Assembly (NCBI GenBank): GCA_020348925.1
Contig: CP070758.1
Coordinates: 3,624,218-3,650,438, forward strand
Length of the DNA: 26,221 nucleotides
Direction of reading: 5' to 3'
From: Gemmatimonadota bacterium
GTDB taxonomy: Bacteria > JBHIER01 > G020348925
Shown here: piece after piece, positions 1 through 7,967 of the stretch
Numbering within the stretch: position 1 is the stretch's first letter
Layout of the letters: the number at the start of each line of letters is the position of its first letter
The notes under the pieces: generated by a model
What the model was told of the DNA's origin: nothing
Database searches by the model: none
Seen by the model: only the letters and a program-made list of their open reading frames with translations
Position numbers and translations under genes: made by a program

Positions 1-1
1 A

Positions 2-145
2 GTGGAGGTCTTGGTCGATTCGGATCTTGAAGCCGGGTACTACAGCGTTTCTTGGGACGCCTCCGGAGTGACCACAGGCGTGTATTTCTTCCGTATCGTG
101 GCATCGAACTATACGGAGACAAGGCGCATGGTTTTCATGAAGTAG
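2..145 (+). CDS. C-terminal end of a secreted protein with FlgD/T9SS-like tail (5' truncated)
   Basis: Only the last 47 codons and the TAG stop are in the window; the reading frame is open to the left edge. The visible residues include EAGYYSVSWDASG, TGVYFFRIVA and the end TRRMVFMK. These match the C-terminal tails of three other proteins in this window (9277-11277, 11382-17024 and 17140-20967), which all have the pattern G-Y/F-Y-x4-WD, then SG-[VIL]-Y-[FY], then a basic-hydrophobic end. This tail is the FlgD Ig-like or type IX secretion (type A) sorting domain family, a beta-sandwich that directs export to the cell surface or medium. The rest of the protein, and therefore its function, is outside the window. 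The frame and the family resemblance are clear; the export route is inferred. Confidence 0.8.
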   Translation: MEVLVDSDLEAGYYSVSWDASGVTTGVYFFRIVASNYTETRRMVFMK

Positions 146-311
146 AAACTCAATTGTCGTTTGCGATGAGGACCGTCTTCCTGACGGTAGGACGGTGCGG
201 ACGCTCGAGCGCATGAGACGGCTTCGTTCCACCCCCTCGCTCGCCACGACAGGCAAAGGTCCAATCTCCCGGTGGGTTCACTTCTCAGGGAGACCATTGC
301 TCTACAGGAGG
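146..311 (+). other. 3' untranslated stretch with minor hairpins, no gene seen
   Basis: Between the stop of the first gene and the terminator lie about 165 bases without a convincing coding frame. A 6-bp hairpin with a 5-base loop (ACCGTC / GACGGT, 172-188) is visible, and further on CTCCC and GGGAG could pair around 266-293. No tRNA or recognisable small RNA is present. It may be only a long, folded 3' UTR. Confidence 0.3.
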
Positions 312-344
312 CCGCTCCGGTTTCAAAACCGGAGCGGTTTTTTT
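312..344 (+). terminator. Strong intrinsic terminator
   Basis: An 11-bp perfect GC-rich stem (CCGCTCCGGTT / AACCGGAGCGG) with a 4-base loop is followed by seven Ts. The T-tract lies on the plus side only, so it ends plus-strand transcription from the gene that stops at 145. The minus-strand aminopeptidase operon converges on it but gets no T-tract there. Confidence 0.9.
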
Positions 345-420
345 ATACGGAGGTCGGTTTGGAAAGGATCAGTACATGGTATACTCAACATCTTATTCCT
401 GTCGTGGAGGATGCTCGCAT

Positions 421-1374
421 TTATATGAGGAGCTTACCGTCTCTCATAATCGTTTGGTCGTCGATTTCGAGAGTTGGATTGAGAAGGAGCCCATCCATGT
501 GGCTGGGGACACTCACCGTTCCGCCAATTGATGCGTTGTCACCGAGAGCGATATGTACGGTGCCGGCCACTTTTTCATCCTCCAAGATGTTTCCGGTTAT
601 TTTCGCCTTGTAATTCGTTCCCAGTCCCAATTCGGCGATGTTTCGACCCGGCCGGCCGAAGGACCGCGTCAGTTTGCTGAGCTGCTGTGCCTCTCTTCCG
701 CCGGAAATTTTGGTGGCGTAGCCGTTTCGAACCGTTAACCGGATGGGCGCTGAGAGCAGGCCGATGCCGGCCATGGAGCCGTCGATGACGATCGTCCCGT
801 GGGCGCTGTTTTCGACGGGAGCAATGTAGGCTTCCCCTGAGGGAAGGTTACCGAACTCCCCAGGTTTGTGAAACTGCCCGGTGTCGGCCATGCCCTTCAT
901 GCCCACGAGGGACATGATGAGATTGGTGCCCTCTCGGGTCGTCAATTTGGCAGTGGCTCCTCTGGTTAAATATTCGGCCACCCTGAGAGATGCCTCAGCG
1001 ATCCTTGTGTAGTCGGCCTGCAGCGCACGTCTCATTATGCTCAGGGTGATGTTGGGCAGAGTGGCCCCTCGCGCCCCGGCCTCGCATGCCCTTTGCCTCG
1101 CTCTGGTGTGGGAAAGTGATTTCGATGTCGGACCAATGAAAACGTCGACGTGCTTCATGAATTCGGCCAGGGCTTTCGGCGGTTCCTCGCCGTGGGTTCT
1201 TCTGGGGAGAATCTCGGTCATCATCGCTTCGGCGCCCAAGTCTCGGGCTGCCTCCCAGAGGGCGTAGCCGATCTTTCTTTTTTCGATGTCAGTGATCACA
1301 AGGACCGATTCACCCGGTTTGACACCAAGGCAATCTCGGACGGCAATATGCGCCGCTTCCCGAAGTGAGTTCAT
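421..1374 (-). CDS. M29-type (AmpS/aminopeptidase T-like) metallopeptidase
   Basis: A 317-residue protein resembling leucyl aminopeptidases of family M29, which use two metal ions to remove N-terminal residues from peptides. The metal-ligand positions of the family all appear kept: Glu181 in NLPSGEAYIAP, Glu248 in AELGLGTN, His274 in HIALGDN, and His302/Asp304 in SHMDGLL. It is shorter than typical M29 enzymes (about 360-410 residues), with a reduced N-terminal part. No signal peptide is seen, so it is probably cytoplasmic. The start is supported by GGAGG 10 bases upstream of the ATG. It is the third gene of a minus-strand run, 95 bases after the PqqD-like gene, and would fit cleavage of peptides imported by the OPT transporter. 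The related 2,5-dihydroxypyridine dioxygenase (NicX) fold is an alternative, but the peptide context favours a peptidase. Confidence 0.8.
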   Translation of the reverse strand: MNSLREAAHIAVRDCLGVKPGESVLVITDIEKRKIGYALWEAARDLGAEAMMTEILPRRTHGEEPPKALAEFMKHVDVFIGPTSKSLSHTRARQRACEAGARGATLPNITLSIMRRALQADYTRIAEASLRVAEYLTRGATAKLTTREGTNLIMSLVGMKGMADTGQFHKPGEFGNLPSGEAYIAPVENSAHGTIVIDGSMAGIGLLSAPIRLTVRNGYATKISGGREAQQLSKLTRSFGRPGRNIAELGLGTNYKAKITGNILEDEKVAGTVHIALGDNASIGGTVSVPSHMDGLLLNPTLEIDDQTIMRDGKLLI

Positions 1375-1469
1375 AAAATTTCAACCTCCCTTGAAAAGTC
1401 GAGTCTGCGGAAAGAGAATGACCCCACCGGCGATGCTCTCGCTGAGAGTGTCGTTTCTCCAGGCACGTT

Positions 1470-1844
1470 CTATTGATCCATTGCCCGGTCGTTCTTTTCC
1501 GTGAGTTGAATAAATCGTTCGCTTTGTAATCGTTTTATGAAAACGCCCAGGCGATCATAGACAGGTTCAACAGAATTGCCGAACCGTTTTTTGAGACTTT
1601 GACCAATAGCATGCACGGTTTTGGAGCCATCGCAGTTGAGCCAGACGTGGCTTCCAAAAGCGTCGAGCTTCACTCTGAAGTGCTGGCTGCGAAGTCTCGG
1701 GAGAAGCCACGAGACGAGGAGACGGTTCCGAAACTTTGGGACGAGGACGACGACCGCATTGTCGCCGTCAGTCTCCCATCGGTGATTTCGATGCGGTGTC
1801 AAATCCAGAAGATTCAGAGCGACCCCGTTTTCCTTCTCTTTCAT
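1470..1844 (-). CDS. PqqD-family small protein
   Basis: A 124-residue protein of the PqqD type. PqqD and its relatives are small winged-helix-like proteins that bind precursor peptides and present them to modifying enzymes. Visible family features are the LTPHRNHRWE start, the segment VPKFRNRLLVSWLLPRL, the core DAFGSHVWLNCDGSKTV and the helical end YDRLGVFIKRLQSERFI. The start chosen is the ATG at 1844, 10 bases after the transporter's stop and preceded by GAGG with 8-base spacing. The in-frame upstream ATG at 1886 would overlap the transporter and adds no family residues. No radical-SAM enzyme, PQQ gene or precursor peptide is seen nearby. Its tight coupling to a peptide transporter suggests a peptide-related job, but no activity can be assigned. 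Confidence 0.75.
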   Translation of the reverse strand: MKEKENGVALNLLDLTPHRNHRWETDGDNAVVVLVPKFRNRLLVSWLLPRLRSQHFRVKLDAFGSHVWLNCDGSKTVHAIGQSLKKRFGNSVEPVYDRLGVFIKRLQSERFIQLTEKNDRAMDQ

Positions 1845-1854
1845 TTCCTTCGCC

Positions 1855-3876
1855 TCACGTGACAGGACTGGGTGGCGCCGGCTCATCAGGGCTGCCCGCG
1901 TTCTTCAGGGGGAAGTAGTTCAGGATGAAGCCGATGATGACGAAGACGAAGAGACTGGTGATGAAAGACGAATTTCGGAAAATCTGAGGCGCAGAAATAT
2001 TGTAAAAGGCGAGGGCGGCGAAGACAAGTCCAACAAGAGCCTCACCGGCGATGAGACCGGAGGCGATGAGGATGCCGTTGTTTTCCACCCGGGCGTTTTG
2101 CGCCGCGTTGAATTGGCGTTTCGCCGCGAGCTTATCCAAAACACCCCGGAACAGCCCGCCGATAAAAATGGCGAAGGTCGTTTCCAGGGGTAAGTACATG
2201 CCCACGCAGACGAGCATGGGGCTTTTCACCTGAACCAGAATCATGGCGATGGCCATGAGTATCCCGACGATGATGAGGGGCCAGGCCATCTCACCACCGA
2301 CGATTCCCTGAGAGAGCAACGCCATGAGGCTGGCCTGGGGAGCGGGCAGAGCCCTTCCGCCGAAGCCTGTCCCGCCGGAATTGATATCGCCCTGATGGAG
2401 AATGAGCAAGGGAAAGAACATGATGGCACCGGCCAGGATGACACCGATGACATCACCGATCTGCATTTTCCAGGGGGTACCGCCCAGGATGTGGCCGACC
2501 TTGAGATCCTGGAGCATCTCACCGGCAACGGCTGCGGCGACACAGACGACGGCGGCGACCCCCAGAACGGCTGCCACACCGGGTTCACCTTTCATGCCCA
2601 GGATGACCATGAGGATAGCTGCGACGATGAGGGTGGACAGGGTGAGTCCGCTGACCGGGTTGTTGCTGGAGCCGATGAGGCCGCACAGGTAACCGGACAC
2701 GGCCGCAAAGAAGAAACCGGCCACGATCATGACGAGCGTCGCGACAAGGGCGGCCCCGACGTTGTGGCTGAAATGCTGATAGATGATGAACGTGAAGATG
2801 GCTCCCAGCCCAATACCGGGCCCCACCCATTTCAGACTGATATCCTTGTCGGTGCGTGAGATCTGGGCGGCTCCGGCGGCACCCTTTTTGACATCGCCGA
2901 TGGACCGTTTCAGGCCGCCAATGAGGCTGGCGCGCATGCGGTAGAGGGTGTAGATGGCACTCATAAGCATGCCACCGATGGCGATGGGCCGGACCATATA
3001 CTTCCAGACAGCGATGGCTTGGTCCGTCCAGCCTTCTTCTCCGTGACCCATACCGGTTTCCAGGGTCGGACCGACGAAATAGAGAAGCAGGGGCACGAAC
3101 AATCCCCAACTGAGGAGACCGCCGCTGAAGTTGAGGGAAGCCAATCTGGGGCCGATAATATATCCGACGCCGATATAAGCGGGGCTGACTCCAGGTGTCG
3201 AGAGGAGCGCACCACCGCTGCCTTGGATGGCACTTCCGGTTCTCAGATCGATGCTTGATCGGGCAAAGGGGACGAATTTCTCCCAGCTGGCAGCAAAGAC
3301 GTTCAGTTGCTTGAGAGCCTGAACCAGCGCTCCCATGAGACCGGCTCCTAAAAGATAGAGGGCTCCTGTTCCGCCGGCTCGACCGGCCTTGTGAATTTCC
3401 GACGCGGCCACGGACTCAGGGAACGGCAGTTCAACATCCTCGACCATGACCCGTCGCAACAGGGTGACGAAGAGGATGCCGATAATACCTCCGACGATCA
3501 TGATCGCTGTGGATTCCACGTAATGTTGGAACGTGCCGAACTTGGCCCATACGCCGGAAATGAGAAAGGCCGGGATGGTGAAGATGGCGCCGGCGGCGAT
3601 GGACTCTCCGATGGAGCCCACGGTTCGGGCCAGGTTCTCCTCGAGGATAGAGCCTTTGAACAGACGAAGCACCGCCATGCCAATGACGGCCGCGGGATAG
3701 GTCGCCGCAATGGTCATGCCCGCCTTGAGGCCGAGATAGGCGTTGGCCGCACCTAAGATGACGGCCATGACAAGGCCGATCAAGAGTGCCAGGAAAGTGA
3801 ACTCCTTCATCGAGGTATCTGCCGGTACGTAAGGCTTCCATGTTCCGGATTGTGCGTCGCGTTCTTCTGCTGCCAT
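1855..3876 (-). CDS. OPT-family oligopeptide transporter
   Basis: A 673-residue, strongly hydrophobic inner-membrane protein of the oligopeptide transporter (OPT) family, which couples peptide or metal-chelate uptake to the proton gradient. After a short polar N-terminus (WKPYVPADTSMKEFT) come roughly 15 hydrophobic segments, starting with LLIGLVMAVILGAANAYLGL; the motif NAYLGLKAGMTIAATYPAAV (residues 45-64) is typical of bacterial OPT proteins. Length fits the bacterial subfamily. The ATG start is supported by GGAGG with 8-base spacing. It is the first gene of the minus-strand run transporter-PqqD-aminopeptidase, with 10 bases before the next start. The substrate is not visible; the peptidase downstream favours peptides. 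Confidence 0.92.
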   Translation of the reverse strand: MAAEERDAQSGTWKPYVPADTSMKEFTFLALLIGLVMAVILGAANAYLGLKAGMTIAATYPAAVIGMAVLRLFKGSILEENLARTVGSIGESIAAGAIFTIPAFLISGVWAKFGTFQHYVESTAIMIVGGIIGILFVTLLRRVMVEDVELPFPESVAASEIHKAGRAGGTGALYLLGAGLMGALVQALKQLNVFAASWEKFVPFARSSIDLRTGSAIQGSGGALLSTPGVSPAYIGVGYIIGPRLASLNFSGGLLSWGLFVPLLLYFVGPTLETGMGHGEEGWTDQAIAVWKYMVRPIAIGGMLMSAIYTLYRMRASLIGGLKRSIGDVKKGAAGAAQISRTDKDISLKWVGPGIGLGAIFTFIIYQHFSHNVGAALVATLVMIVAGFFFAAVSGYLCGLIGSSNNPVSGLTLSTLIVAAILMVILGMKGEPGVAAVLGVAAVVCVAAAVAGEMLQDLKVGHILGGTPWKMQIGDVIGVILAGAIMFFPLLILHQGDINSGGTGFGGRALPAPQASLMALLSQGIVGGEMAWPLIIVGILMAIAMILVQVKSPMLVCVGMYLPLETTFAIFIGGLFRGVLDKLAAKRQFNAAQNARVENNGILIASGLIAGEALVGLVFAALAFYNISAPQIFRNSSFITSLFVFVIIGFILNYFPLKNAGSPDEPAPPSPVT

Positions 3877-3921
3877 GCGGTTATCCTCCGCGGTTATGGG
3901 TGAATACGTTATGCGTTTGTG

Positions 3922-3978
3922 TTATCGCTTGTGAACATGGGGATGATTGAGGGGAGGACTTCGTACCTCCTGGTCCAC
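3922..3978 (-). CDS. Possible 18-codon leader ORF upstream of the OPT gene
   Basis: A GTG start at 3978 is preceded by AAGGAGG (minus strand, 3984-3990) with 5-base spacing, the best ribosome site in the region. It opens an 18-codon frame ending in TAA 45 bases before the transporter start. The predicted peptide ends LNHPHVHKR and contains a Pro-Pro pair. A GGAGG / CCTCC inverted repeat inside it could hide or expose structure during translation. This could be a leader peptide regulating the transporter, or the ribosome site may be a coincidence. No homologue is known to me. Confidence 0.25.
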   Translation of the reverse strand: MDQEVRSPPLNHPHVHKR

Positions 3979-4281
3979 GCTTCCCTCCTTCGTTGTCAGG
4001 TTGACCCTTTCGGTTTCCATTTCGCAGAGATGTAACATACTGGCTTGCAGAAAGTTAGTATTCGCCAGCTGTATCCATGTCTATCATTGTGTGGCTGCAG
4101 TACGTCACCTATTCTGAGGATATACGTTATCATTATTTCAATACAAAGTCAAGGGAAAAATCAAAAAATTTTCCCTTGTTATTAAATATACCGGTGGGTA
4201 TATTACCACAGGATCTGTTTCTTTTCGTTTTTTAATGCGTTGTTTCAGGAACAGGCATGCAGACAAGGCCGCTACAGTATC
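3979..4281. promoter_or_regulatory. Divergent intergenic region with inverted repeat
   Basis: Together with the possible leader ORF this makes a gap of about 405 bases between the divergent transporter and TPR genes. An inverted repeat (CAAGGGAAAA / TTTTCCCTTG, 4150-4159 and 4169-4178, 9-base A-rich loop) sits in an AT-rich core. On the minus strand TTGACT (4147-4152) overlaps one arm, as a -35-like box facing the transporter, but its -10 partner is poor. On the plus strand a weak TTGTGT/TATTCT pair with 17-base spacing lies at 4087-4115. The inverted repeat could be an operator for either side. Promoter calls are weak. Confidence 0.35.
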
Positions 4282-5895
4282 ATGAATAGAAATGTACAGA
4301 ACGGTGTTGTCTTCCTTCTCCTGAGCCTCGGCTGGATCGTCTGCTTCGGAGCGGGAGGATGTGCTCACAGAGTCCCGGCCCCATCCTCGGGAGAGGCTCC
4401 CGCGCAGCCCCATCCCAAGGCCCTCGAGTATTACCGCCAGGGCGTTCTGTATGATATTGAGAAGGAGTACTATCGTGCTCTGGTCGAGTACTATCAAGCC
4501 TTGGATTATGATTCCACATCATCGTCGATTTATCTGGCTATTGCTAAAGATTACCGGGCCCTGAATAAAAACGAGAGCGCGACGTTGGCTGCGCAAAAGG
4601 CCGTCCGGGTGAACAACGAGGATCTTGAAGCTCATCGTTTTCTGGCCAGCATGTACAAATTGAGCGGTCAGGCGGAAAAGGCGCGGGATCAACTCGAAAA
4701 AGTCGTCCTGCTGGATTCAACTGACGTCGATTCGTGGTTTGAACTGGGGACATTGTACAGCGACGGGGGTGATTTTCAAAAGGCACTCTGGGCCTTCCGA
4801 GGAGCACTCGCAGCGAATCCCGATTTTTTCAAGGCCCATTACGGTCTGGGATCCGTCTACGAAGCTCTCGAGGAGACGGAGAAGGCTGTGGAAGCGTTTC
4901 GGCAGGTCCTGTCCCATAATCCCGAGAATCTGGGGCTCAGGCGTCGCATCGCGGAGTTGTCGGTTACGTTGGAGAGGTGGCAGGATGCTGTCGAACAGTT
5001 CGAATACATTGTCTCAAGAACACCGAGAGACCGGGTGGCGAGACGAATGCTGGGATTTCTTCATTACACAGCCGGTAGCTATGACGAAGCCGAGACTGTT
5101 TTTCGCGAGTTGTTGAAAGACGATTCCTCTGATATCGACGCCCTTTTTTATCTTGGGCGAACGTACCTGGCGCGGGATGATTATCCCCGGGCAAGCCAGC
5201 ATTTTTTAAAGGTTGTGGCATTGGACAGCACCGATCCGAGAGGCTGGATGAATCTTGGCTACGCCTATCTCGATCAACGGGAGACAGAGAAAGCCGTGGA
5301 TCTTTTCCGCGATGCCACGGTGAAATTTCCCCAAAACAGTCGTTTCTTGTACCTGTTGGGCGTTTCCTACACTCAACAGGAACAGTATCCGGAAGCCATT
5401 GCGGCTCTCCAACGCGCTCTCGAGCTGGAGCCCGATTTCCCGCCGGCCCTCCACGATTTAGGAGCAAGCTATGAGCGAGCCGGAATGTTCGAGGAAGCGG
5501 TGGAAATTTTCGAGCACCTTCTCGACATTGATCCTGACAACGCTTCCGGCTTAAACTATTTGGGATATATGTACGCCGACAGGGGAGTGCGCTTGAAGGA
5601 ATCTTTGAAGATGCTGAAAAAAGCGGTGTCCCTGGACCCTGAGAACGGAGCCTATCTTGATAGTCTGGGCTGGGTCTATTTTCGTCTGGGAAAGATAAAG
5701 GAGGCTGAGGCGTATATCCTCAAAGCGCTTCAACACATCGAGGACAACGCCGTCATTTACGACCATCTGGGGGAAGTCTATTATCACCAGGGGAGATTGG
5801 AAGAGGCTGCGGCCCAGTGGCAGAAAGCCTTTGAATTGGAAGAGGACAGCGAAGACATATTACGGAAATTGGAGCGGATCAGGGGCAAGGAGTAA
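4282..5895 (+). CDS. TPR-repeat lipoprotein (14 TPR units)
   Basis: A 537-residue protein with an N-terminal signal (NGVVFLLLSLGWIVCF) ending in a lipobox-like GAGGC, giving lipid-modified Cys27. From about residue 40 to the end it is almost entirely 34-residue tetratricopeptide repeats; 14 can be laid out, with the usual W/L-x2-LG-Y and A-x3-F/Y-x2-A pattern. The best conserved pair (LNYLGYMYADRG and YLDSLGWVYFRLG) is typical of envelope TPR proteins. TPRs are protein-docking scaffolds, so a role in assembling an envelope complex is likely. I chose the ATG at 4282 because it begins directly before the signal peptide; an upstream in-frame TTG at 4240 would add 14 polar residues. No strong ribosome site precedes either. 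The DUF4292-like gene starts 8 bases downstream. Confidence 0.85.
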   Translation: MNRNVQNGVVFLLLSLGWIVCFGAGGCAHRVPAPSSGEAPAQPHPKALEYYRQGVLYDIEKEYYRALVEYYQALDYDSTSSSIYLAIAKDYRALNKNESATLAAQKAVRVNNEDLEAHRFLASMYKLSGQAEKARDQLEKVVLLDSTDVDSWFELGTLYSDGGDFQKALWAFRGALAANPDFFKAHYGLGSVYEALEETEKAVEAFRQVLSHNPENLGLRRRIAELSVTLERWQDAVEQFEYIVSRTPRDRVARRMLGFLHYTAGSYDEAETVFRELLKDDSSDIDALFYLGRTYLARDDYPRASQHFLKVVALDSTDPRGWMNLGYAYLDQRETEKAVDLFRDATVKFPQNSRFLYLLGVSYTQQEQYPEAIAALQRALELEPDFPPALHDLGASYERAGMFEEAVEIFEHLLDIDPDNASGLNYLGYMYADRGVRLKESLKMLKKAVSLDPENGAYLDSLGWVYFRLGKIKEAEAYILKALQHIEDNAVIYDHLGEVYYHQGRLEEAAAQWQKAFELEEDSEDILRKLERIRGKE

Positions 5896-5903
5896 CGGGA
5901 TTC

Positions 5904-6740
5904 GTGAGACGCGGTCGACAACGGAGGGCCCTTTTCGCGGGCTCGAGGCAGCGGTTCCAAACCTTCGCCGTCTGCGGTGGCGTCCTGCTCCTTCTTCTCG
6001 GTCAATGTACTCCTTTTTTTCTGAGACCGCCCCTGACTCTGGACGCCACTCCCGAACAAATTATTGAGTCCATCAGCGATAACGTCGACAAGTTGATCGA
6101 CCTGGAGGGCAAGGTTCAGATCAGACTGTATGCACCTGCAACGCGTGAAACGGCTGTGGCCAAGCTGGCCTATCGGAAACCCGATCTGTTGAAGGTTGAG
6201 GTGAAGGGGTTTCTGGGCGTCACCGTGGCCAATGTTTCCGTCAGGGGCGACACGATCTGGGTCTACTATCCCTTGTCGAACTACTTGGTTCAGGGGAGAC
6301 CGACGGCGGAAAACTTTGAGCTGATGACCGGGATACGGCTCGACATCGGGGATCTGGAAAGTGTCATTTTGGGGGAGGCGGGATTGGCCCGGGATGCTTT
6401 GGATTCTCTCGTCGATTTTCACGTCGAAGGAAGGGAGTATGTCCTCACCTTTCGCGGAGATGGAGGCGGGCACACCCACCGGGTGGAGCCGAGACGTCTC
6501 ATGGTGACGCGAAGTGATTTTTTCGACGATCAGGGACACCTGGAGATGCGATACGACTATATGCATTACGAAAAGTTCGACGGCCTCCGGCTTCCGACGA
6601 AAATCGAAATTCATAAGGGCACTGAGGACCATCGTGTCCTGTTGACGCTGGAGGAGGGGAGGGTCAATCGCGGAATTTCTGAAGATCGATTTCACATGAA
6701 TGTGCCGGAGAATGTGGAACGCATCGAACTGAGTAATTGA
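5904..6740 (+). CDS. DUF4292-like envelope protein (LolA/LolB-type fold)
   Basis: A 278-residue exported protein resembling DUF4292. After an arginine-rich start and a hydrophobic segment (VCGGVLLLLLGQC) it has a region of beta-strands such as EGKVQIRLYA, LLKVEVKGFLGVTVANVSV and TIWVYYPLSNYLVQG, the pattern of outer-membrane lipoprotein carriers of the LolA/LolB/LppX type. Cys35 could be lipid-modified, but the residue before it is Gln rather than the usual Gly, Ala or Ser, so the lipobox is atypical. The start is GTG with AAGGAG 10 bases upstream, overlapping the stop of the TPR gene. In Bacteroidetes a TPR gene next to a DUF4292 gene is a recurring pair, which supports both calls. Molecular function is unknown; lipid or lipoprotein handling is an inference. 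Confidence 0.75.
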   Translation: MRRGRQRRALFAGSRQRFQTFAVCGGVLLLLLGQCTPFFLRPPLTLDATPEQIIESISDNVDKLIDLEGKVQIRLYAPATRETAVAKLAYRKPDLLKVEVKGFLGVTVANVSVRGDTIWVYYPLSNYLVQGRPTAENFELMTGIRLDIGDLESVILGEAGLARDALDSLVDFHVEGREYVLTFRGDGGGHTHRVEPRRLMVTRSDFFDDQGHLEMRYDYMHYEKFDGLRLPTKIEIHKGTEDHRVLLTLEEGRVNRGISEDRFHMNVPENVERIELSN

Positions 6741-6862
6741 TGCCCGTGGGCCCACAAGAAATTGAGGACGAAGATGCGTTCTGAGGGGAACTTGTGAAGA
6801 GGGCCTGAGTTGTGGGGTGTGATTGCGGTTGGCGAGGATCGAACGGAGTTGAGGAGCTGGAT

Positions 6863-7894
6863 ATGATGCGATATCTCTTTCTGGTCGGACTGATGTTTCC
6901 GATTGTGCTCGGTGGTTGTCTGAAGCCCGAGGCCATCGGATCAAACCATGAGATCGTTGTGGTCGTTTCTCCGGCTACGTGGGATCGATTCGAGAACACC
7001 ATCCGATCCCTGTTCGGACGGACCGTCGTCACCCCCCAGGTGGAACAGATCTTCTCCCTCCGAATCGCCGATCCCGAGGATTTCGATTTTTTTCAAAAAT
7101 TTAAGAACATCTTGCTTCTTGCGCCCCTGCGTGGCGAGGATCCTACGGTGGCGTTGATCGGTTCGCTGATCAGCGGTGAGGTTCGGACCCGGGTGCTGGC
7201 GGGTCGAGCCTATATGTTTCAGAAGAGGGATATCTGGGCGCGGGAACAAACCCTGACGATTCTCACAGGCGAGGATGAGACCGCGCTGGAAAAACATCTC
7301 AGGGAGAACGGCGAGGAGATCTTTGAGACGATGGAAGCCGATCTCAACGAAAAAGTCAAAGCCTGGCTCTATGAGGAAATGGAGCAGAAAAAAATTGAAG
7401 AGAAGTTGCTCGGCACTTACGGCTGGGCGATTCGGGTACCCCGCGACTACTGGATCGATGGGGAATTCCCCGAAGAACGTTTTCTCTTTTTTCGAAAAAC
7501 CGTTCCGGATCGGTGGCTGTTCGTCTATTGGGAGGATGCCCGGACCCAGGAGGTGTTGACGGAAGCGTGGTGTTTGGGCAAACGGGCTGAAATTGGTGCG
7601 ACCCATTATAACGGCGATGCAATTGTTGAGGAGTACACGTCCGTTACGAGAGAACGGTTTCTCGAGTGGGAGGCGTACCGAATTTCTGGATTATGGCAGA
7701 ACGAGACACCTGCTTCGGGATACGCGGCAGGAGGCCCTTTCCGCAGCTACTGTTTCTATGATGAGGCGAACAGGAGGATCTACATGATCGATATTGCGGT
7801 CTTTGCACCCGGCATGAGCAAAGAACCGTATTTGAGACAGTTGGATGTTATCGCCCATACCTTTCGGACTGGGGAAGCCGGAAAGGATCGGTAG
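6863..7894 (+). CDS. DUF4837-like lipoprotein
   Basis: A 343-residue protein with a short signal (RYLFLVGLMFPIVLGGC) and a canonical lipobox at Cys19. The body resembles DUF4837: an N-terminal part on the theme of an envelope protein that scores a threshold (IVVVVSPATWDRFENTIRSL, then FKNILLLAPL), a charged helical middle, and a C-terminal half with YGWAIRVPRDYW, RFLFFRKTVPDRWLFVYW and EWEAYRISGLWQN. The start at 6863 is chosen because GAGGAG lies 6 bases upstream and the signal begins there; a longer frame from 6812 adds an implausible polar leader. Two adjacent ATGs (6863 and 6866) are equally usable. It follows the DUF4292-like gene by 122 bases. Function is unknown; probably inner-face outer membrane or periplasmic. 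Confidence 0.75.
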   Translation: MMRYLFLVGLMFPIVLGGCLKPEAIGSNHEIVVVVSPATWDRFENTIRSLFGRTVVTPQVEQIFSLRIADPEDFDFFQKFKNILLLAPLRGEDPTVALIGSLISGEVRTRVLAGRAYMFQKRDIWAREQTLTILTGEDETALEKHLRENGEEIFETMEADLNEKVKAWLYEEMEQKKIEEKLLGTYGWAIRVPRDYWIDGEFPEERFLFFRKTVPDRWLFVYWEDARTQEVLTEAWCLGKRAEIGATHYNGDAIVEEYTSVTRERFLEWEAYRISGLWQNETPASGYAAGGPFRSYCFYDEANRRIYMIDIAVFAPGMSKEPYLRQLDVIAHTFRTGEAGKDR

Positions 7895-7967
7895 TGACGC
7901 ACAGATCCCGTTCGCAAACAGCATACTCTGTTCTTGGAACGGGGCCTTCAAGAGGTGAGGAGGGACG

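Noticed and set aside
146-311. tRNA or other structured RNA gene
   Set aside because: A GGTTCA-like string is present, but no cloverleaf can be formed and no known small-RNA core is recognisable.
5784-6944. A 386-codon minus-strand frame opposite the DUF4292-like gene
   Set aside because: It covers the ends of two well-supported plus-strand genes, has no family features and no fitting ribosome site.
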